Counted from the first letter of the stretch, positions 26,131 to 39,640 are shown. The stretch is 64,000 nucleotides of DNA from Sitta carolinensis (GCA_032173965.1 CM063288.1:25018001-25082000), one strand, 5' to 3'. Notes: a model not told the origin generated them from the letters alone. Numbers and translations are program-made.

Positions 26131-26289
26131 TTATTCAGCAATATATTATATGCTGGATTCATTCTCCACATTAATGGAAATACAGATTTTAATGCAGTTG
26201 GAATACAGTACTGGAAGTTTTGATTCAGCAGCAGATTATGTGCTGAATTCATTTATAATATTAATGGAAGTTTTAAATGCTGCTGGAAG
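26131..26289 (+). repeat. Diverged tandem duplication, about 90-bp period
   Basis: Copy 1 (about 26131-26202) and copy 2 (about 26221-26289) share an ordered series of blocks: ATTCAGCA, then TTAT(A/G)TGCTG(G/A)ATTCATT, then ATTAATGGAA, then a TTTAA(A)TGC segment and TGGAA. The copies start 90 bases apart and differ by substitutions and a small indel. The same internal repetition shows in the minus-strand translation, where a block beginning MNSAHNLLLNQN is echoed by MNPAYNILLNKN. It is not a known family to me. Confidence 0.75.
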
Positions 26290-29200
26290 ATGTCATGGGA
26301 AGATTTTTTTATTTTTCATTCCATACTATTTTCAAAAATACATTTGAAGGCTTTTTAGATGTTGCAGCAAAGCCAGATGACACAGCAAAGGTTAATAGAC
26401 CAAAGGCCTTATATTCAGGTACCTCAAAATGTCAGACTTCCATGGATCTTGCGTCACTCTTCTGAACACTGAGCAACTGCAAGGACACATATAGCAGAGA
26501 GCATTTCATGGGCCTGATGGCACATCTAGGCTGGCCAGCAAATGGAAGCTTCACTGTGCCTTCTTGGAGAGAGAAAAGATGCAGGGGCAAGTACAGAATC
26601 TATGTAGCACTGAGAGGAATGACAGAAAACACTGAAAGAGAAGTCTTGAAACTCTTACCAATAACTATGAAAAGTGTCCTTTACTCTCCACAACACAAGC
26701 TACTTTGCACCAGATCTAAGATTACTCTAGTCTTTTGGAAGAGGCCTCCAATGTGGAATGTTTTAGCCCTAAAGGCAGGGTCTAACTAGCTAACACCATG
26801 GTAAAAAAGCCTATAACCCCACTATAGGACAAGTAAGATTTTTCCCAAATGTCCCATATTCCCAGACTCTCATTCCTTCCTGCAAAAGCACCTGAAGACT
26901 TGCAGCTGCTCAGCTTCTTCCTCCATAGCACTGCACGTTCATGGCTGCTCAGAAACCCAACAGGCTCATTGAATCAGAGGGGTGTGGGATTTTCCCTCTC
27001 ATACGCATCATGATATCATTGTATAGAGGATATTAAAATTAGGAGCCACCTGCATGTGGTTTCAGAACAATCCAGCTGAGCTTGTACGATAGGAAGAGGG
27101 CAATATGGGTGTCTGCTGGAGTTCAGATATCCCCAGAGTGTGAATGTAAGGAAGGTAGTTACAGAGTGTATTGATCCTTTTGCAAGATGCTGGAATAAAG
27201 CCCAGACCTATGCAGACTAAGAACAGGATCTCAATTTTGTGCCAGCAGAGCCACCAGGACAGCTGACTTGGAAATTTGGATCAACTGATGGAAATGTGGA
27301 CATCTTGTTATGACAAATACACCATTTGGATGGAATTTTTCAAAGTAAAGCACACAATAGCTTCTCAGTATTGAAAAATCCTGCATACTACTATCTCAGC
27401 CTGAAGGTGAAGTTCAAATTGCATTAGAGTGTAAATCAACACACCAGAGATGACTTGGGTCTCAGTGGATACCATAGCTCTTGAGAAACAACATCTTGGA
27501 TGAACTTATCCTGTTGCAACTGTCCCAAACTCTTCAGAGATATGAGCATTTACAACAACACATTTGTAAGAGGCTTTAAGCCGCTGTTAAGAATACTGCT
27601 AAACATGACTGTGTCACACTATGCATTTTTGCTGACATCTCATTTCCTCTCGTTTTGTGGTGAAGGTATACACCGGGTTTATTTTCAAGTCATCCTTCCT
27701 GTGGTAACAGATGGAAGTAACAAAACCATAAAAGCACACAAAAGGATTATTAGCATCTATGGCAAGCTTCTTGATACTCTGGCCATTAATTTTGAGTACT
27801 GCAAGCTGGAATGCATTATCACATCCAAGTGCACCCAATCTCCAAAGAAGAATAAAACAATAATGTGAAGAACGGACATATGTTCATAGAATATTGACCC
27901 AAAAAGAGACATAAAGCATTTGACAATGGATACAATACTAAAATTTTATTAGGATTAATGAAGTTTTTCTTTAAAAAAATTACATAAAATTCACTACTTT
28001 TATGGATAAACACTTGATTTTACCCTGTTGGGCTTCAGCTGCAGAACCAAAAGGTTGCTGCTGAACAATGGGCTATTACCTAAGCAGTTGCCTCCTGCAG
28101 CTGTAAACTCAAAGCCTGCTTTCGGATAAAGAAAGTATTTGGTGATCCTAGCTCTGCTTCTATTTTTTATGTAACTCATAAAGCACACTGACAAACTGGC
28201 TGTCCTGTTGCAAAAAACCCACAAGATTGGATTAACAGTACTCAGGGTTGAGGTGCAGTGGCTGAACTACAAGATGAAGCTTGTAGAGAACATGCACTGT
28301 GTCTAGTTTAAACCAGAGCAATTAGCTGTTCACTTTCATGACTATTAAATGCACTTGTAATTAAAATTTAAAAGTCTGAAGTCTATACTATTTTTTCCAA
28401 GCTCCAATTATGAGTAATAAGATTTAAGTTTAAGTTTAACTTGTCTTTTAATAGAGGGTAAAGAGCCCTTATAAATCAGTCAAATAGAAATTGCCATTGA
28501 AGAGCTATTACTGAAGAATTGCTGTCGAAGTAAAACTAATTAATATCTGTCACTGCAAAGAGATAACCACAGAAAACTTTCCTGCTTAACTACCAGCACT
28601 ATTAAACCACCAGGACTTACACCATCAAAAGAAAAAGTAGGAGAGAACACAGTTTCTTTTGACATCAGCTTTTATCTTCTGCTCTGGCAAGATTCTGAAG
28701 TCTTTTTTCACAAAATCTGACCAGACAGAACCAAAGCCAGGTCTGGCTCCCCAGTCAGCTCTGGCAATGTGGTGTCGCATCACATTCTCAAAGTGTTTCC
28801 CCTTAACTGAACTTTTGGATCACAAAATTACAAAAAAAGAGACAAGCTCTAAAGAAGCTGAGAAGTTAATAAGTTTCACTGAAGTGACCCAGAGATGGCT
28901 TTGCAACCTGGGGCCCAGAAGTGATATCCAGTTCCTGAGATCACACAAAGTGGTCTCACGTCTCCTCCATGGTACCTGGCGATACACATCTATTCCAACA
29001 GACACTTGTGACCTCATACCTATGTATTACTGTGGCAAAAGAGATCTTGGAAGACTTAAAGTACAAAGGCTGATGGCTGTCTGGTGAAATATTGGTATTT
29101 TCTTCTTGGCTTTGGGACATTTTCTTAACAGTAATTGCACATTCTTATTAGTCGAGCACTTACTGGAAGAGTTTTATGGGTTAATCCTTCAGAAAGCATT

Positions 29201-29314
29201 AATTAATTTTCCCAGGGTCTGTCCCAGTCCTCAAAACACGCAACAGACTCTCTGAAGAAAACTTTGCTTATTCAGAAGTCCTCATCAGAGATTATAAGAA
29301 ATGTCTGCAATGTG
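26290..29314. other. Unique sequence, no gene recognised
   Basis: Plus-strand frames of 122 (27500-27868) and 142 codons (28659-29087) were read; neither has a recognisable domain, and the first has an opposing 74-codon frame. A tiny TTTAAG repeat sits at 28423-28440. The region 28440-28560 is A/T-rich with several homeodomain-type TAAT cores. Confidence 0.55.
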
Positions 29315-29438
29315 AAAATTAAGGCCCTGAGCAAGCTAGTATAATTTTAAAGCTGGTCCTGCTTTGGGAAGGAATTGAAACAGGTATCTCCAAAGGTCCC
29401 ATCCAATGAAGATTGTTCTCTGTTTCTATGATCATGCC
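29315..29438 (+). mobile_element. CR1 LINE 3' tail fragment
   Basis: On the plus strand the order CCCTGAGCAAGCT, then GCTGGTCCTGCTTTGGG, then TCTCCAAAGGTCCCATCCAA, then TTTCTATGATCATG follows the last ~120 bases of avian CR1 elements, including the near-terminal TTCTATGAT tail. Only the 3' end is kept. Divergence is moderate. Confidence 0.75.
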
Positions 29439-29839
29439 TTGCATTCAACTGCACATGCAGAAATACATGACATCCAGTATATAACTGGATCAGGCCATAA
29501 TTAACCTTGGATTTATTTTTTTTTTTAAAGGAAGCAATCATACTTCAATTGTATAATTTTTATAGTAACTTCACTGTGATAGATTTCCTGAAAGGATATT
29601 GTTATCAGCTGCAACAGCACACCATGTATCCCAAATGTTCTCCTGACTTGAACAAATGATAAAGTTCATATTTTGCTTTAGCTCAAAGCAGCACACCTGC
29701 ACTGGATATTCTTTGTCTCTCCTGCTGTCCTTTTGCATGGTATGTATTCCTATTTTCAATGGCCAATAGCAGGAAAGTGCAGGATCTCAGGGTGGTAGCA
29801 GTCTCTTCTCCCTCAGCACCAAGGTGAGGAGTCAGTACA
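29439..29839. other. Unique sequence between two CR1 fragments
   Basis: A T-rich run lies at about 29513-29526. No gene or repeat family is recognised. Confidence 0.5.
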
Positions 29840-30040
29840 CACTGCCATATCTCCAGGACACCTCAGATCCAGGCAGGTGTTGGCAAATGGGAGGGAATTA
29901 AAAGAGCAGGAACAAATGTGATTAAGGAATGGAAGTGACTGATTTATGATGAGAGAGTAAAAGACCTCAGGTTAAAAAGTTTGGTCAAAAGTTGACTAAG
30001 GAAATGGCTATTCAAACTGTATTTGGTATGGTTTTCCTTT
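29840..30040 (+). mobile_element. Ancient CR1/L3-like LINE fragment
   Basis: The plus strand preserves, with many changes, the sequence of an old CR1 group element from the C-terminal part of its reverse-transcriptase ORF. The blocks GGCAAATGGGAGGGAATT, then GATTAAGGAATGG, then TATGATGAGAGAGTAAAAGA appear in the expected order. Stops interrupt every frame. Boundaries are approximate. This is an old copy, much more diverged than the one at 14.66 kb. Confidence 0.5.
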
Positions 30041-33000
30041 TGCTTTAAGAGGCATAAAGCTCAAAAGAGAAAAGTGTCAATCTACAAATTACTAGAGAAA
30101 TAGTCCAGAATTGTCCAACAGGTTCTGATGGGAACTGGCTGAAAAACAAAGACTGAGGTTTTCTCAGGTGGCAAACCAAAATATTGCCATTCCTTTCAAC
30201 TTCTTTATAACAGCTGAGGATCCCAGAATGCCTGATTTTGATCTTGACACCTGCCTGGGCAGACCATGTTTTCTCATATTATCTCCACTGATAACCTGCC
30301 TGAGAGCAGTTAGGTTAAGGAATGGCAGAGTAACTCAGTCTTTTTACCTGGCTGCTCTTTTGACATCCTTGCTGAGTATCTGCATTTCTGGTAACAATTG
30401 CACTGGTGATCATATTTTTCATGAAAATAGCTAGCTGCCCCCTAGAAACTGGAATAAGAGAGTCTAGGTGATTTTCAGGAGAAATGCCTGAAAAGGGAGC
30501 CCTGAGAAACTGCAAGTAGCCTCAACATAGCAGTGGTGAAGTCCCATTATTTGTATCAGACAAACAGAACTGGAAGGAGCATTGGTGGATTATTCAGTGA
30601 AAAAAAAATATGGCAAGAGCTCCTGGAAGGGGGCAAGTAAGCTGGACTATATTTGCTTGGGGAGGTTCTTTTGGTGGCAGGCAGTTAACATAAACCTCCT
30701 CTTAACCCATCCTCAATGCCATATATCCATGCCTCAGGCTGCAGTGCCAGTTCTCACCAACACAACTTGTGGCCTGATGGTTTGCTGTGGTTTGGACTTG
30801 CTGTTCCCTCACTTTCAGCCTGATTCCCTGAATCTTTTTCCGGTTCCAAATTAATTTGGGGAAAGGCTTTAGCTGGAGAGATCTAAGAAATGGGACATGC
30901 TCCACCTTCCTGCACATAATCCCCACATTTCATATTTCACTAGCAGAAATCTCTGTTGGAGGTGACTAACCAGGCCAATCTCCAGGTCTGCTATGTTATT
31001 CTCTGGTCAAGCAGTCCAGCTAACTGGGACAACAAATCATGCTTTGGCTTTGCAGATTTTAGCTGACCACTGGAGAGGTGCTGAGCTACCTGCTGAACTT
31101 CTGTCTTGGAGATGAATTGATATAGAAGCAACAATTAGCTAATCCATTGTATTGGATGAACATTCCTTAATTCTCCCAAGAAAAAGGAATACTTTACACT
31201 GCTGTTTGCAATAAAGACACTCAAAATGCTTCACTGTTAACAGTTACTATGGTAACTGCTGGCAATTTATTTTAAAAAAGGGAAAGACTCATTTTTTCAC
31301 TGGTAACCTGATTCACTTGAAATCTAATATTATATGCAAAACAGTTACCAAATACTATTGTCACGGCCAACTCAAAGACCCAGTGATCTCCTAGGCCAGA
31401 TCTTGACTGCTGACCTTGAGCTTAAGTTTTAGTGACTTCAACAGAACTACTTGGAAGGGTAACCCAGCAGGATGAAATTTTAAGACCTCTGCCTTTTGTA
31501 TCCCTACTTCAATTAGTTGTATTGAGAAAACAACACATCCAGCTCTTTGTCAGATAAAGGTGGGCATTTAGTTTCAGATACAAGATCACCAACTTGAATT
31601 TGAAACTGGGAGTGAGGGTTTGTTATTACCCAGATTAGTTATCAGATTTTCAGTAGTAAAACACTTCATTCATTGTTGGGTTGATAGTTGTCGTTATGTT
31701 TGAAGTTTCAACTACCTGTACAAAACACACAAGAGTAGGAAACCTCTGATCTTTCCATCTCTCCTCATCTGTATTTTTCTTTACATAAAAGCAAAGCTGT
31801 TTAATGCTGGAAGCATGAGTGCCTTTCCTTATTCTGGAAAAAAGCCCCAACATCTTGTGCCTTTACAACCTGCCAAAGAAAACACCAAACTTAAGTTCTA
31901 GTCCAAATTCTGCAGCTGGATCCAGCTTCTTGTAATAGAGGGAAATGTAGAGGCAGAACTAACTTTAATGACAAAGCAGGCTGTATGCATATGAAACTGT
32001 TTTACTGTTTTCACATGTTGGGAAGAAATAAAATGATCATTCTGTGCTACATGGGTTCTTCATGCTATGAGCTTCACCAAGAGTATAAAATACATTTCTA
32101 CCGAAAATACTGCCTTTTGTAACACAGTAACATTTGGGAACCATTAGCAGTATGAATGAAGTATTAGATACTGCCTGTGACATCAAGCACAAAGAAAGGC
32201 AAACAGTTCAAATCAAGACAAAGAAAATGCCAAGAGACAATGTAAATTAATAGTTAAAAAGAACAATCTGGCAAGCATCTTAAAGTGATATTATAAGGGA
32301 AAGGAAAACTGGCCCAACTTAATGGAAGTTAAGTGGTTGTTCTTGGAAATCAACTAGGATATATGGCATGGAAACATAAAATGATAAGAACTATTTGGCA
32401 TTTGGATCTTATTTATAAATAACCTCCCATTTCTTCTTCAATAAATCAGGCTGTTTTAGGAAGTGCTGACTTTGTACCTTTTGGCTCTATCAGCAGTACT
32501 TCAATAATATTTAGGAAATAAACTTCACAGGAAAACCTCGGGTGTTCAATTAGTTTTAAATGTTTTAGGGTAGGAACTGAGATAATTAAATTAAAATGAT
32601 AATGGCGGCTTAATGCTTTGTGGCTCACATGAGATTTATACGTTCTAATATAACCTCAAGCTGTACATATGGCATTAGAGAGGAAAAAAAATGAAGGAAA
32701 AAGAAAAGAGAAAAGGTCCCTTATTGGAGGAACAAGAGTGTACTATGGAATCTGACTACAGTGGGCATTTTCTGGCTTCTCAAGTTTTGTTGGTTTTTAT
32801 TCTATAGCAGTGCTTAGTTTGGATGAAGTGACCAGGAAATACAGCTCATTCAAATGCCATCTTTCTTGCTACCCAACCCTCTGAAACCATGAGCAGTGCT
32901 AACTGAACTGAATAACATTGGAACACACTAAGACTTACTTTGCAAGATTCATTTCCTTCCTATGTTAATTATGCTCAGAGGGAATACAGTGCAAACTGCA

Positions 33001-34859
33001 AGCCTGGAAAAGCTTGCAAAACTATGTGTCCCTCTCTCAAACTGCAACTGCTGAAACCAAGGGGTTTAGCATTTGCTGTGCAAACTCTGGGATCTGGGAA
33101 GGAGTGAGGGCTGGGGGACAAGGAGATGGCAGGGGAGAGAGGGAGAGAGTAGGCTCATGATACGTGATTTTTAGCTTTGCAGCTTCAATTTAGCAGCCTG
33201 GGATGGCTGTTTTCCCATCTCGATCTCTGTCTACAATTCAGTCATGCATTCTTTCTTGTGAGGAAGGACCGTACTCTGAGTCCTCCCACTACACCCCAAA
33301 AGTGTGCCTTTCAGGTTTCTGGGGAAGTTTGGAAGGAGTAGCTAAGCTACAATCAAACAGTGAAATATTTTAATTTCATATAATCATGCTTTTTAAAAGA
33401 ACACAGTTTTCAGAAAAGAAAACCAAAGGGGAGCTTATATCCCTGAAGACATCATGGCAGGAGAGCAAACTTGACAAATCCCTAATGGGCTTTATGGTAA
33501 ATTGGATTCCTGCTCCCTCTGAGGAGTGAGCATGGTACTAGACTAGCTGGGTGTCTCCTGGAGACCTTGTGGTATGTGCTGCAAGTTACAAGCTTCAAGA
33601 ACACACAAGGAAGCTGGCCTGATGTATTTGTGGCTACTCAGCTCTTCCTCTTTCTGCCTCCAAATAGATTGCTGCAAGTAACTCTGAGACACTGGAGGTA
33701 GAACATCCTTAGTATCTGCAATGTTTAAATTGTTGATCCTTGGGTGGAAAAGAAGAAAGGCCAAAAGAGACCCACTGGAATGAAGAAACTCCTCATAAAG
33801 CCAGCTGACAGTCCTAGAAAGTGCCATTCAAATCCCTGCTAGAAGAAAATTCATAACATTCAAAATACAAAACCCTCTGACTTGCAGTCCCTCTCTCCTA
33901 GAGATTTATGACAGCCAGGGGGAACACTGCTGACTCATTTGAATGAAGAGAAATTGGATCTCATGCCAAATTGCTGGCACAGGTGTAGACTAAGAGTGCA
34001 GAAGAGAAGATGATTCCATCTTTTATCTTTGTATGTAATGTCACAGCCTTCCCTTTGACAACTCAGTATCTCTAAAGCCAGAGTCAATTAAAAGAAGATT
34101 GTACACATAGATATTGTGCAATATTTTTTTCTCTCCTTCATGGCAAATCTGTCTCCCGTGTGCTCATTAGATTCTGTGGGAGAAACCTTGCCTTGGGTTC
34201 CTTCAAGGTCATGAAGATAACAACAGGCAAACTCCAAGGACATGGCAGGGTTTCATTCAAGGCAAAATGCCCCATGGACATGGCAAGAGGGCAACTCAGG
34301 AAATTTCTTTGCCACAACAGTCCCGGGCAGCTCAGTTCCTTTCCCAGCTTCCAGTTCCTTCATTTGTGAAATTCTCCTACCACTGCTTGCTCTTTCACTT
34401 GAGGCTGTTTAGACTTCAAGGCAATGTTTGCCATGTACTGTGCACAATGGCTGGGAAAGCAATACTATTCAGAGCTACTCTACCAGCAGTGAATGCATTA
34501 ACTCCCTGATTCACTTTGCCTCTTCTATTTGACTATTCAGTGGCACACATGCAATGGAGTCATTTAATTTCATGTGGATGTGTATTCATGTTGACACACT
34601 CAGAAATGTCTTTATCTGGTCATAATGGCAGCTCATTTTGCAGGTGAATGGATACACTTCAGAACTGCATAATTTGCTTTTTTTTTTCACTGGACCGCTG
34701 CTATTCAAAGAGGGTTATACTTTAAATCTGAGAACAGCTATGTGAGCCCTTTTAGCAGCCTTTTCACTTATCCATGGAGAGTACTCAAAGGAAAATATTT
34801 TTCTATGACTGCCTCAAGTGAAGGTGTCATCAAGTCTTTCAGGAATGGCAGGAAAAGGC
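30041..34859. other. Unique sequence, no gene recognised
   Basis: No exon or named repeat is visible. A purine-rich patch (GGGGAGAGAGGGAGAGAG core) lies at 33098-33150. A minus-strand frame of 94 codons at 33543-33827 matches no family I know. Confidence 0.55.
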
Positions 34860-35290
34860 TTTTAGAAAGACATGTACCAGCTGAAGAGTGCCCAAAGGAA
34901 AGGATCAAGAATGATCAGATGTCTAGAAACATATGATTTACAGGGAAAGGTGACATAAATTTGGATTTCTTATTCTAAAAGGGGCTTGGAAAGGATGTGA
35001 TAACAGTCTTCCAATACATAAAAGTCTGGTTCACAATGAGAGGAATAACCTGCTTTCTCATGGCAGATATAATGAGAAGTAATACACTTCTGAAAATTGC
35101 TGCATGAGAGAGCTAGGTAAGATACTGGGAAGAGTTCTCTCCATGGGCATAAAGCATTGGAATAGATAGAGTAGGGAGATTGTACAGTCCCCATTACAAG
35201 GGGTCAAGATGGCAGGAGTATAATACTTCCTTTCTTTGGGCTAAAAGACAAAATAGATGACCTCCCTTCCAACCCTGTGATTCTTTGTGC
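34860..35290 (+). mobile_element. CR1 LINE 3' fragment, old
   Basis: Plus-strand CR1 similarity includes GTGCCCAAAGGAAAGGATCA, a segment near 34975-35040 corresponding to the terminal ORF2 region, and an end reading GATGACCTCCCTTCCAACCC then TGTGATTCTTTGTG, which is the CR1 3' terminus. The copy is 5'-truncated and decayed, with stops in all frames. Confidence 0.75.
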
Positions 35291-36381
35291 TCTCAAATTT
35301 ATCTTCATGTATAATACAGAAACTCTGAGTTAGAGATAATACAAAAAACAGTATAAAGGAAATCTTACACTGAATGAAATCATCACTACTTGAAGTACAG
35401 GAGGTACTTTTGAAAGGCTTCCTTTTATTGCTTATTATTAATTCCATTTCAGGTATTCATTTTACTGGTTTTACACCAGTGGCGAATACTGGATCCAGAA
35501 TAAGGAACGGTAATGGAGATCCTTGGATATTGTTATTTTATATTAGATGAGCTGAGCTCTAAACCTGCAGCAATCTTGGCAAAACCAGGTGATTTTACAC
35601 AAACAGAGCCCAAATGGACCCTATGGACTTCTGCCATTTGAACAGCTTCCCACACCTGCCTGGAAGTCCAGGAGCACCAGCTAATCCTTCCTCCTAGCAA
35701 TGGCCTTGAAAACTAATCTTGAGATTTCAGAGATTAGCGTTGATTTTTCCTTAACATCACAGTTTATTCACAGTGACTTCTGCAGCCCCATGCTGATTGC
35801 AAAACACTGTTTTTTGCTGCATTATTATACCTTTTTTCTCTTAAACGAACTGCAGAGAACATTGTCAAAACTTACAACAGCAGGAATAATAGTCTAGTCA
35901 AGTCCAGTTCCCACAGGATAACACTGAACTGTTAAAGTGCAAAACTATGTATTATCTGATGAATAAACAATGCTGGTAAAGCTATTATTTTTTTCATGGT
36001 CAGCAGAGTAAAAAATCAATAACATTTTGTAATGGTTTGATCATTTCAAAATTTTATAATTTCAGAACAACATTTTTTGAGAAAAGTGCCTGCTGGATAC
36101 TTGACAGAGTACAAATAGCACATTCCCACAGCAGTCACATGGCACACTGACGTTATAATCTTTCCATGTGTCTCTGTGCCTAGAGATGTTGCTGCCTTGC
36201 TGAGACTATCCCTAGCTGCTCCACACACAACTGCTGAGATGACCAGGCTGTGAGCAGTAGAACAAAAATACATCCTCTATCATGAGACAAAATCAAAGAG
36301 CTGGGAGCTTGAGCAACAGGCACAGGGAAATCTAAAGTTCTGCAGACTCGCCCAGTGGCTTCATCCAGCAGCCTGGGCTCT
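35291..36381. other. Unique sequence, nothing recognised
   Basis: Only short chance frames. No repeat family or RNA gene is visible. Confidence 0.55.
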
Positions 36382-36411
36382 GCTGAGGTCCTTGCAGGAA
36401 AGGACCTCAGC
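36382..36411. repeat. Perfect 12-bp G+C-rich hairpin
   Basis: The arms GCTGAGGTCCTT (36382-36393) and AAGGACCTCAGC (36400-36411) pair perfectly around the 6-base loop GCAGGA. This is the strongest short hairpin I found. Pairing does not continue well outward (only an imperfect extension with a bulge), so it falls short of a standard pre-microRNA arm length. No poly-T follows to suggest a terminator-like element. Confidence 0.85.
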
Positions 36412-39409
36412 CAGCAGTGGGTGAAAGCCTCTCTGGTATGAAGGAGCAAAGAGCCACATCCAGGGAGCTTGACATCCTTCAGCTGGGGGCTGCTCAGCTC
36501 TCACATGACTCCCAGCTGTAAATCACAAACAGGAATAGAAACTCAGTGTAGCTGAATATACTAATTTTTTCTAGTTGCCTGATGAAAATAGAAATTCAAA
36601 AAATGAGCAGGAGGAAATTTGAAGAGAAGGGCAAAATTCAGCCCTAGCATAAACAAATGTAATTCCACTCCCTGTAGGGGCAGGGGTGTCACCTCCTATC
36701 CTAGGATTTGGCCTATAGGTAGATGATGACCAAAGCAAAATAATTACATTCTCATGCAAGGAAATAAAATAGGTGTAGCCTTTAACTATGTTCAACCCCA
36801 ATTTTAAAAATTTTCTTTATCTCCTGAGAAGAGATCCATAAATATATAAGAAAGATATTCAAGAAGACAACATCAGAAAAGACTCCAGGACTCCAGGGAA
36901 GGAAGTCTGTATGCCTCCTATACTATTATATATAATCTTCTGCATTTATCAAAAAGCTTCTGTCATGAGAGCCAACTTCTCGAGACAAACATGGAGAAAA
37001 TTAGGCTTCTAGCAGTAGTGCATGGTGTGCCATTAATTAACAGGACTTAGTGTGGATTGAGGAACAACTGCAGCTTGCAAAGTAAAGCTAATGATGGTAC
37101 AAGGCTCACAAAACGGATGCACAGCAGAGCCATGTATATGCCGTCCCCAGACTTCTGAATTCTCACATTGTTCTGGTTTTGAAAGGTGTCATATGGTGGC
37201 ACAGCAGGCTAATGATATAGCAAGTTCTGAGGAATTAGTTTAAGGGGCTTTTTTTCCCCAACCCAGTGAAAAATAGAAGAAATAGTGAATTTTTGGAACT
37301 TAATGGGATCATACTGTTCTTTCTTCACATTGTCAACTTCACTTAATTTCCTCCTTCCTATTAATGTGTCTAATGCATATGTCAGGCGGAAGCCTGACAC
37401 ACTAGTGGCAAACAGACTGTTGTACGAAGGCGGCAAAGTGTTAAAACAATTGAGCAAGTGAGTACTAAAGTTTGCTGCTCTGGCCATATGGTACAGTGTT
37501 TAATTTCCCGTAGTGAAAGAACGTGGCTGTCATAGAAAAAGATGATGAATAAATTTACTTGGGGCAACTTATTATAATGAAGAATGACTTCTCAGAGGAA
37601 GCAAACAGAGGAATTTAGAGTCTGATGAGAAGCATATGGGAAGCATTAAGATATAAGCAAGGGTAGCAAGGCTGTGTGCTTTAAAAATGAAAGACATTTA
37701 ATCGATGCTTGTTGCTGGTGTCGACATATGGAAGTGAGAAATGGTTTTGATTTGGAAGACAGGAAGAAGGTTAATAGCAGTAAAGGTGGTTGTAGAGTGA
37801 TTGATACTTTGAATAACTAAGGCAGAAAAGGAGACAGCACTTCATGCAAGTCAGGCAACATACTCAGGAGAACAGTGTAATCCAGAAAATAAAGGACATT
37901 AAATGACTGGGCAGATCACTTGCCTGCAAGGACAACTGACAGGCCAAACCAGCAGCAATCAAATAATAGCCTATGGACAGCAAGGGAGACTGAGACAGGC
38001 AAGAGCATCTAGGCTAGCTGTGAAAGGGCACAGTAGAAGAGATCAGCTATTTCTCAGGTTTGGTCTGGTGCAGAACCCCTGTACAACAAATGATGGTAGG
38101 AGATTGGGTGGGATGGAAGTAGCAAGAGTGATGTATGAGAAGTAAACACCAGCATTGCTGCTGTCTGCATGTGTGAATTTTCCCAACATCTATGCAAGAC
38201 TAATCAAGGTGAGTGAATGAGATTGCACAGCTCCCTCCTTGCAGAAGCTCCTGTTTTATGTGGGCTCAATGAGGTCAGTTAGGCCCTGATACCAGAGGCC
38301 TCACAGAGAGGAGCCCTGTGCAAGCTGCTGCACGTGCAAGAGCTTTACTGTTTGCTCTGGCATGTGTCCCCCACCAACACACCCCAACTGCCCAGGGTAT
38401 GCAGAACTGCAGAGGGGCTGAAGGCATAATTTTTCTCCTCCAATAGATTTCTATTAAAGCCAGCTTCACAGAGGTGAAAGGTGAGCTCATGAGCTGCCAT
38501 ATGATTTAGCATTTAATGCCAGCTTATTCTGCCTGTTTCTGTTACTTTCTCTCAGTCGTAACTCTAGTACACAGAATTCATTCTTACTTGTTAAGTGCTG
38601 ACATTGCGTCTAGATATATAAATGATATATAATATGAATGCATAGCAAACCAACTGCAACCTCCAGGTACTTTTCATTTTTCAAGCAGAGCAGTGGGCTA
38701 ACCTGATCCTTATGCTATGCAAGGTTAAATAACTTATTCTACAATTAAAACCAATTGACATGAAGTTACAAGAAAAAGCAAGAAGAAATTTTACTTTTCA
38801 AGGCAATGATCTGCTTTTTACAAATTTGGCTTTAACAATTAATTTAATATGATATGATATAGAAAGATATGGTTTTAAGCAGAGAAATTGGACAGCTTTT
38901 AAAATTTAAAATAGTAAGAGAACTTGTGACAGCTTCTTAAAGGGAATGAAGTAATTTGCCCTCTGTGCAGAAGATATTTCTGGTAGGAGGTTTCTTAGGG
39001 TCAATCCTCAACAGCTGTGATTGAAATCAATCTCATTCTGTGTCTTCTGTGTTTTGATGACCTTGGCATGAAGAGTCAGTGTATGCAGAAGTGATTAACA
39101 GATGCACAAAGTCAGAAGGCATTGTCAGTAAAAAGAAAAGACTATCACTGTCTTAAGTGGGAAGAACTCGAAAACCAGAAATGAAATATAGTTATGCAAG
39201 TGAAGTCATGCACTTAAGAACCAGTAACAGAACCCCTACTGCAAGCTTTGGCTCATTAGATAGAAATTACTAGGGAGAAAAGCCTGGGTATATTGTATAT
39301 GATCACTACTGTATATGATCATCACCAGCGATGTAATATGGCTCCTAATACGTAATGTGGCAAGAAATAAGAACTTCTGGGTAAAAGTTTTGCAGAGAAA
39401 ATAAGGAAG
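36412..39409. other. Unique sequence, no gene recognised
   Basis: A splice-donor match AAG/GTGAGT occurs at 38206-38214, but no exon upstream of it can be defined. Short direct repeats of TGTATATGATCA occur at 39294-39306 and 39310-39322. The sequence from about 39180 may be the degraded upstream part of the CR1 copy that follows. Confidence 0.5.
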
Positions 39410-39640
39410 CATTGATGTCAGCAGACAACTACTGAGATTTCACTTGGAGTATTGGCCAAACCTAATCAAGGCAGAGTTTCAGACTGGAACAGGTCTGGAG
39501 AAGATTACAGAGCAGATTGTACCGAGATGTTGTTACAGGCCTATCCTCATGGAAAAATAACTGTTGACATTGAAGAATAATGTCAGCACCAGAAAAGATA
39601 GGTCTAAATCAATGAGGAATACGCTTCAAATGAAAATCAG
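39410..39640 (+). mobile_element. Old CR1 LINE fragment
   Basis: The best core is 39425-39540 on the plus strand: GAGATTTCACTTGGAGTATT followed by GACTGGAACAGGTCTGGAGA matches the region of CR1 ORF2 before its C-terminus, in the correct order. The following sequence to about 39640 is more doubtful. Frames are broken. Boundaries are estimates. Confidence 0.6.

Noticed and set aside
38206..38214. Near-perfect splice donor AAG/GTGAGT
   Set aside because: A nine-base match is expected about once by chance in this much double-stranded sequence, and no acceptor or coding exon accompanies it.
37560..38220. Purine-rich plus strand suspected to be an LTR or old retroelement
   Set aside because: No terminal repeats, no polyadenylation/primer-site arrangement and no recognisable retroelement protein.
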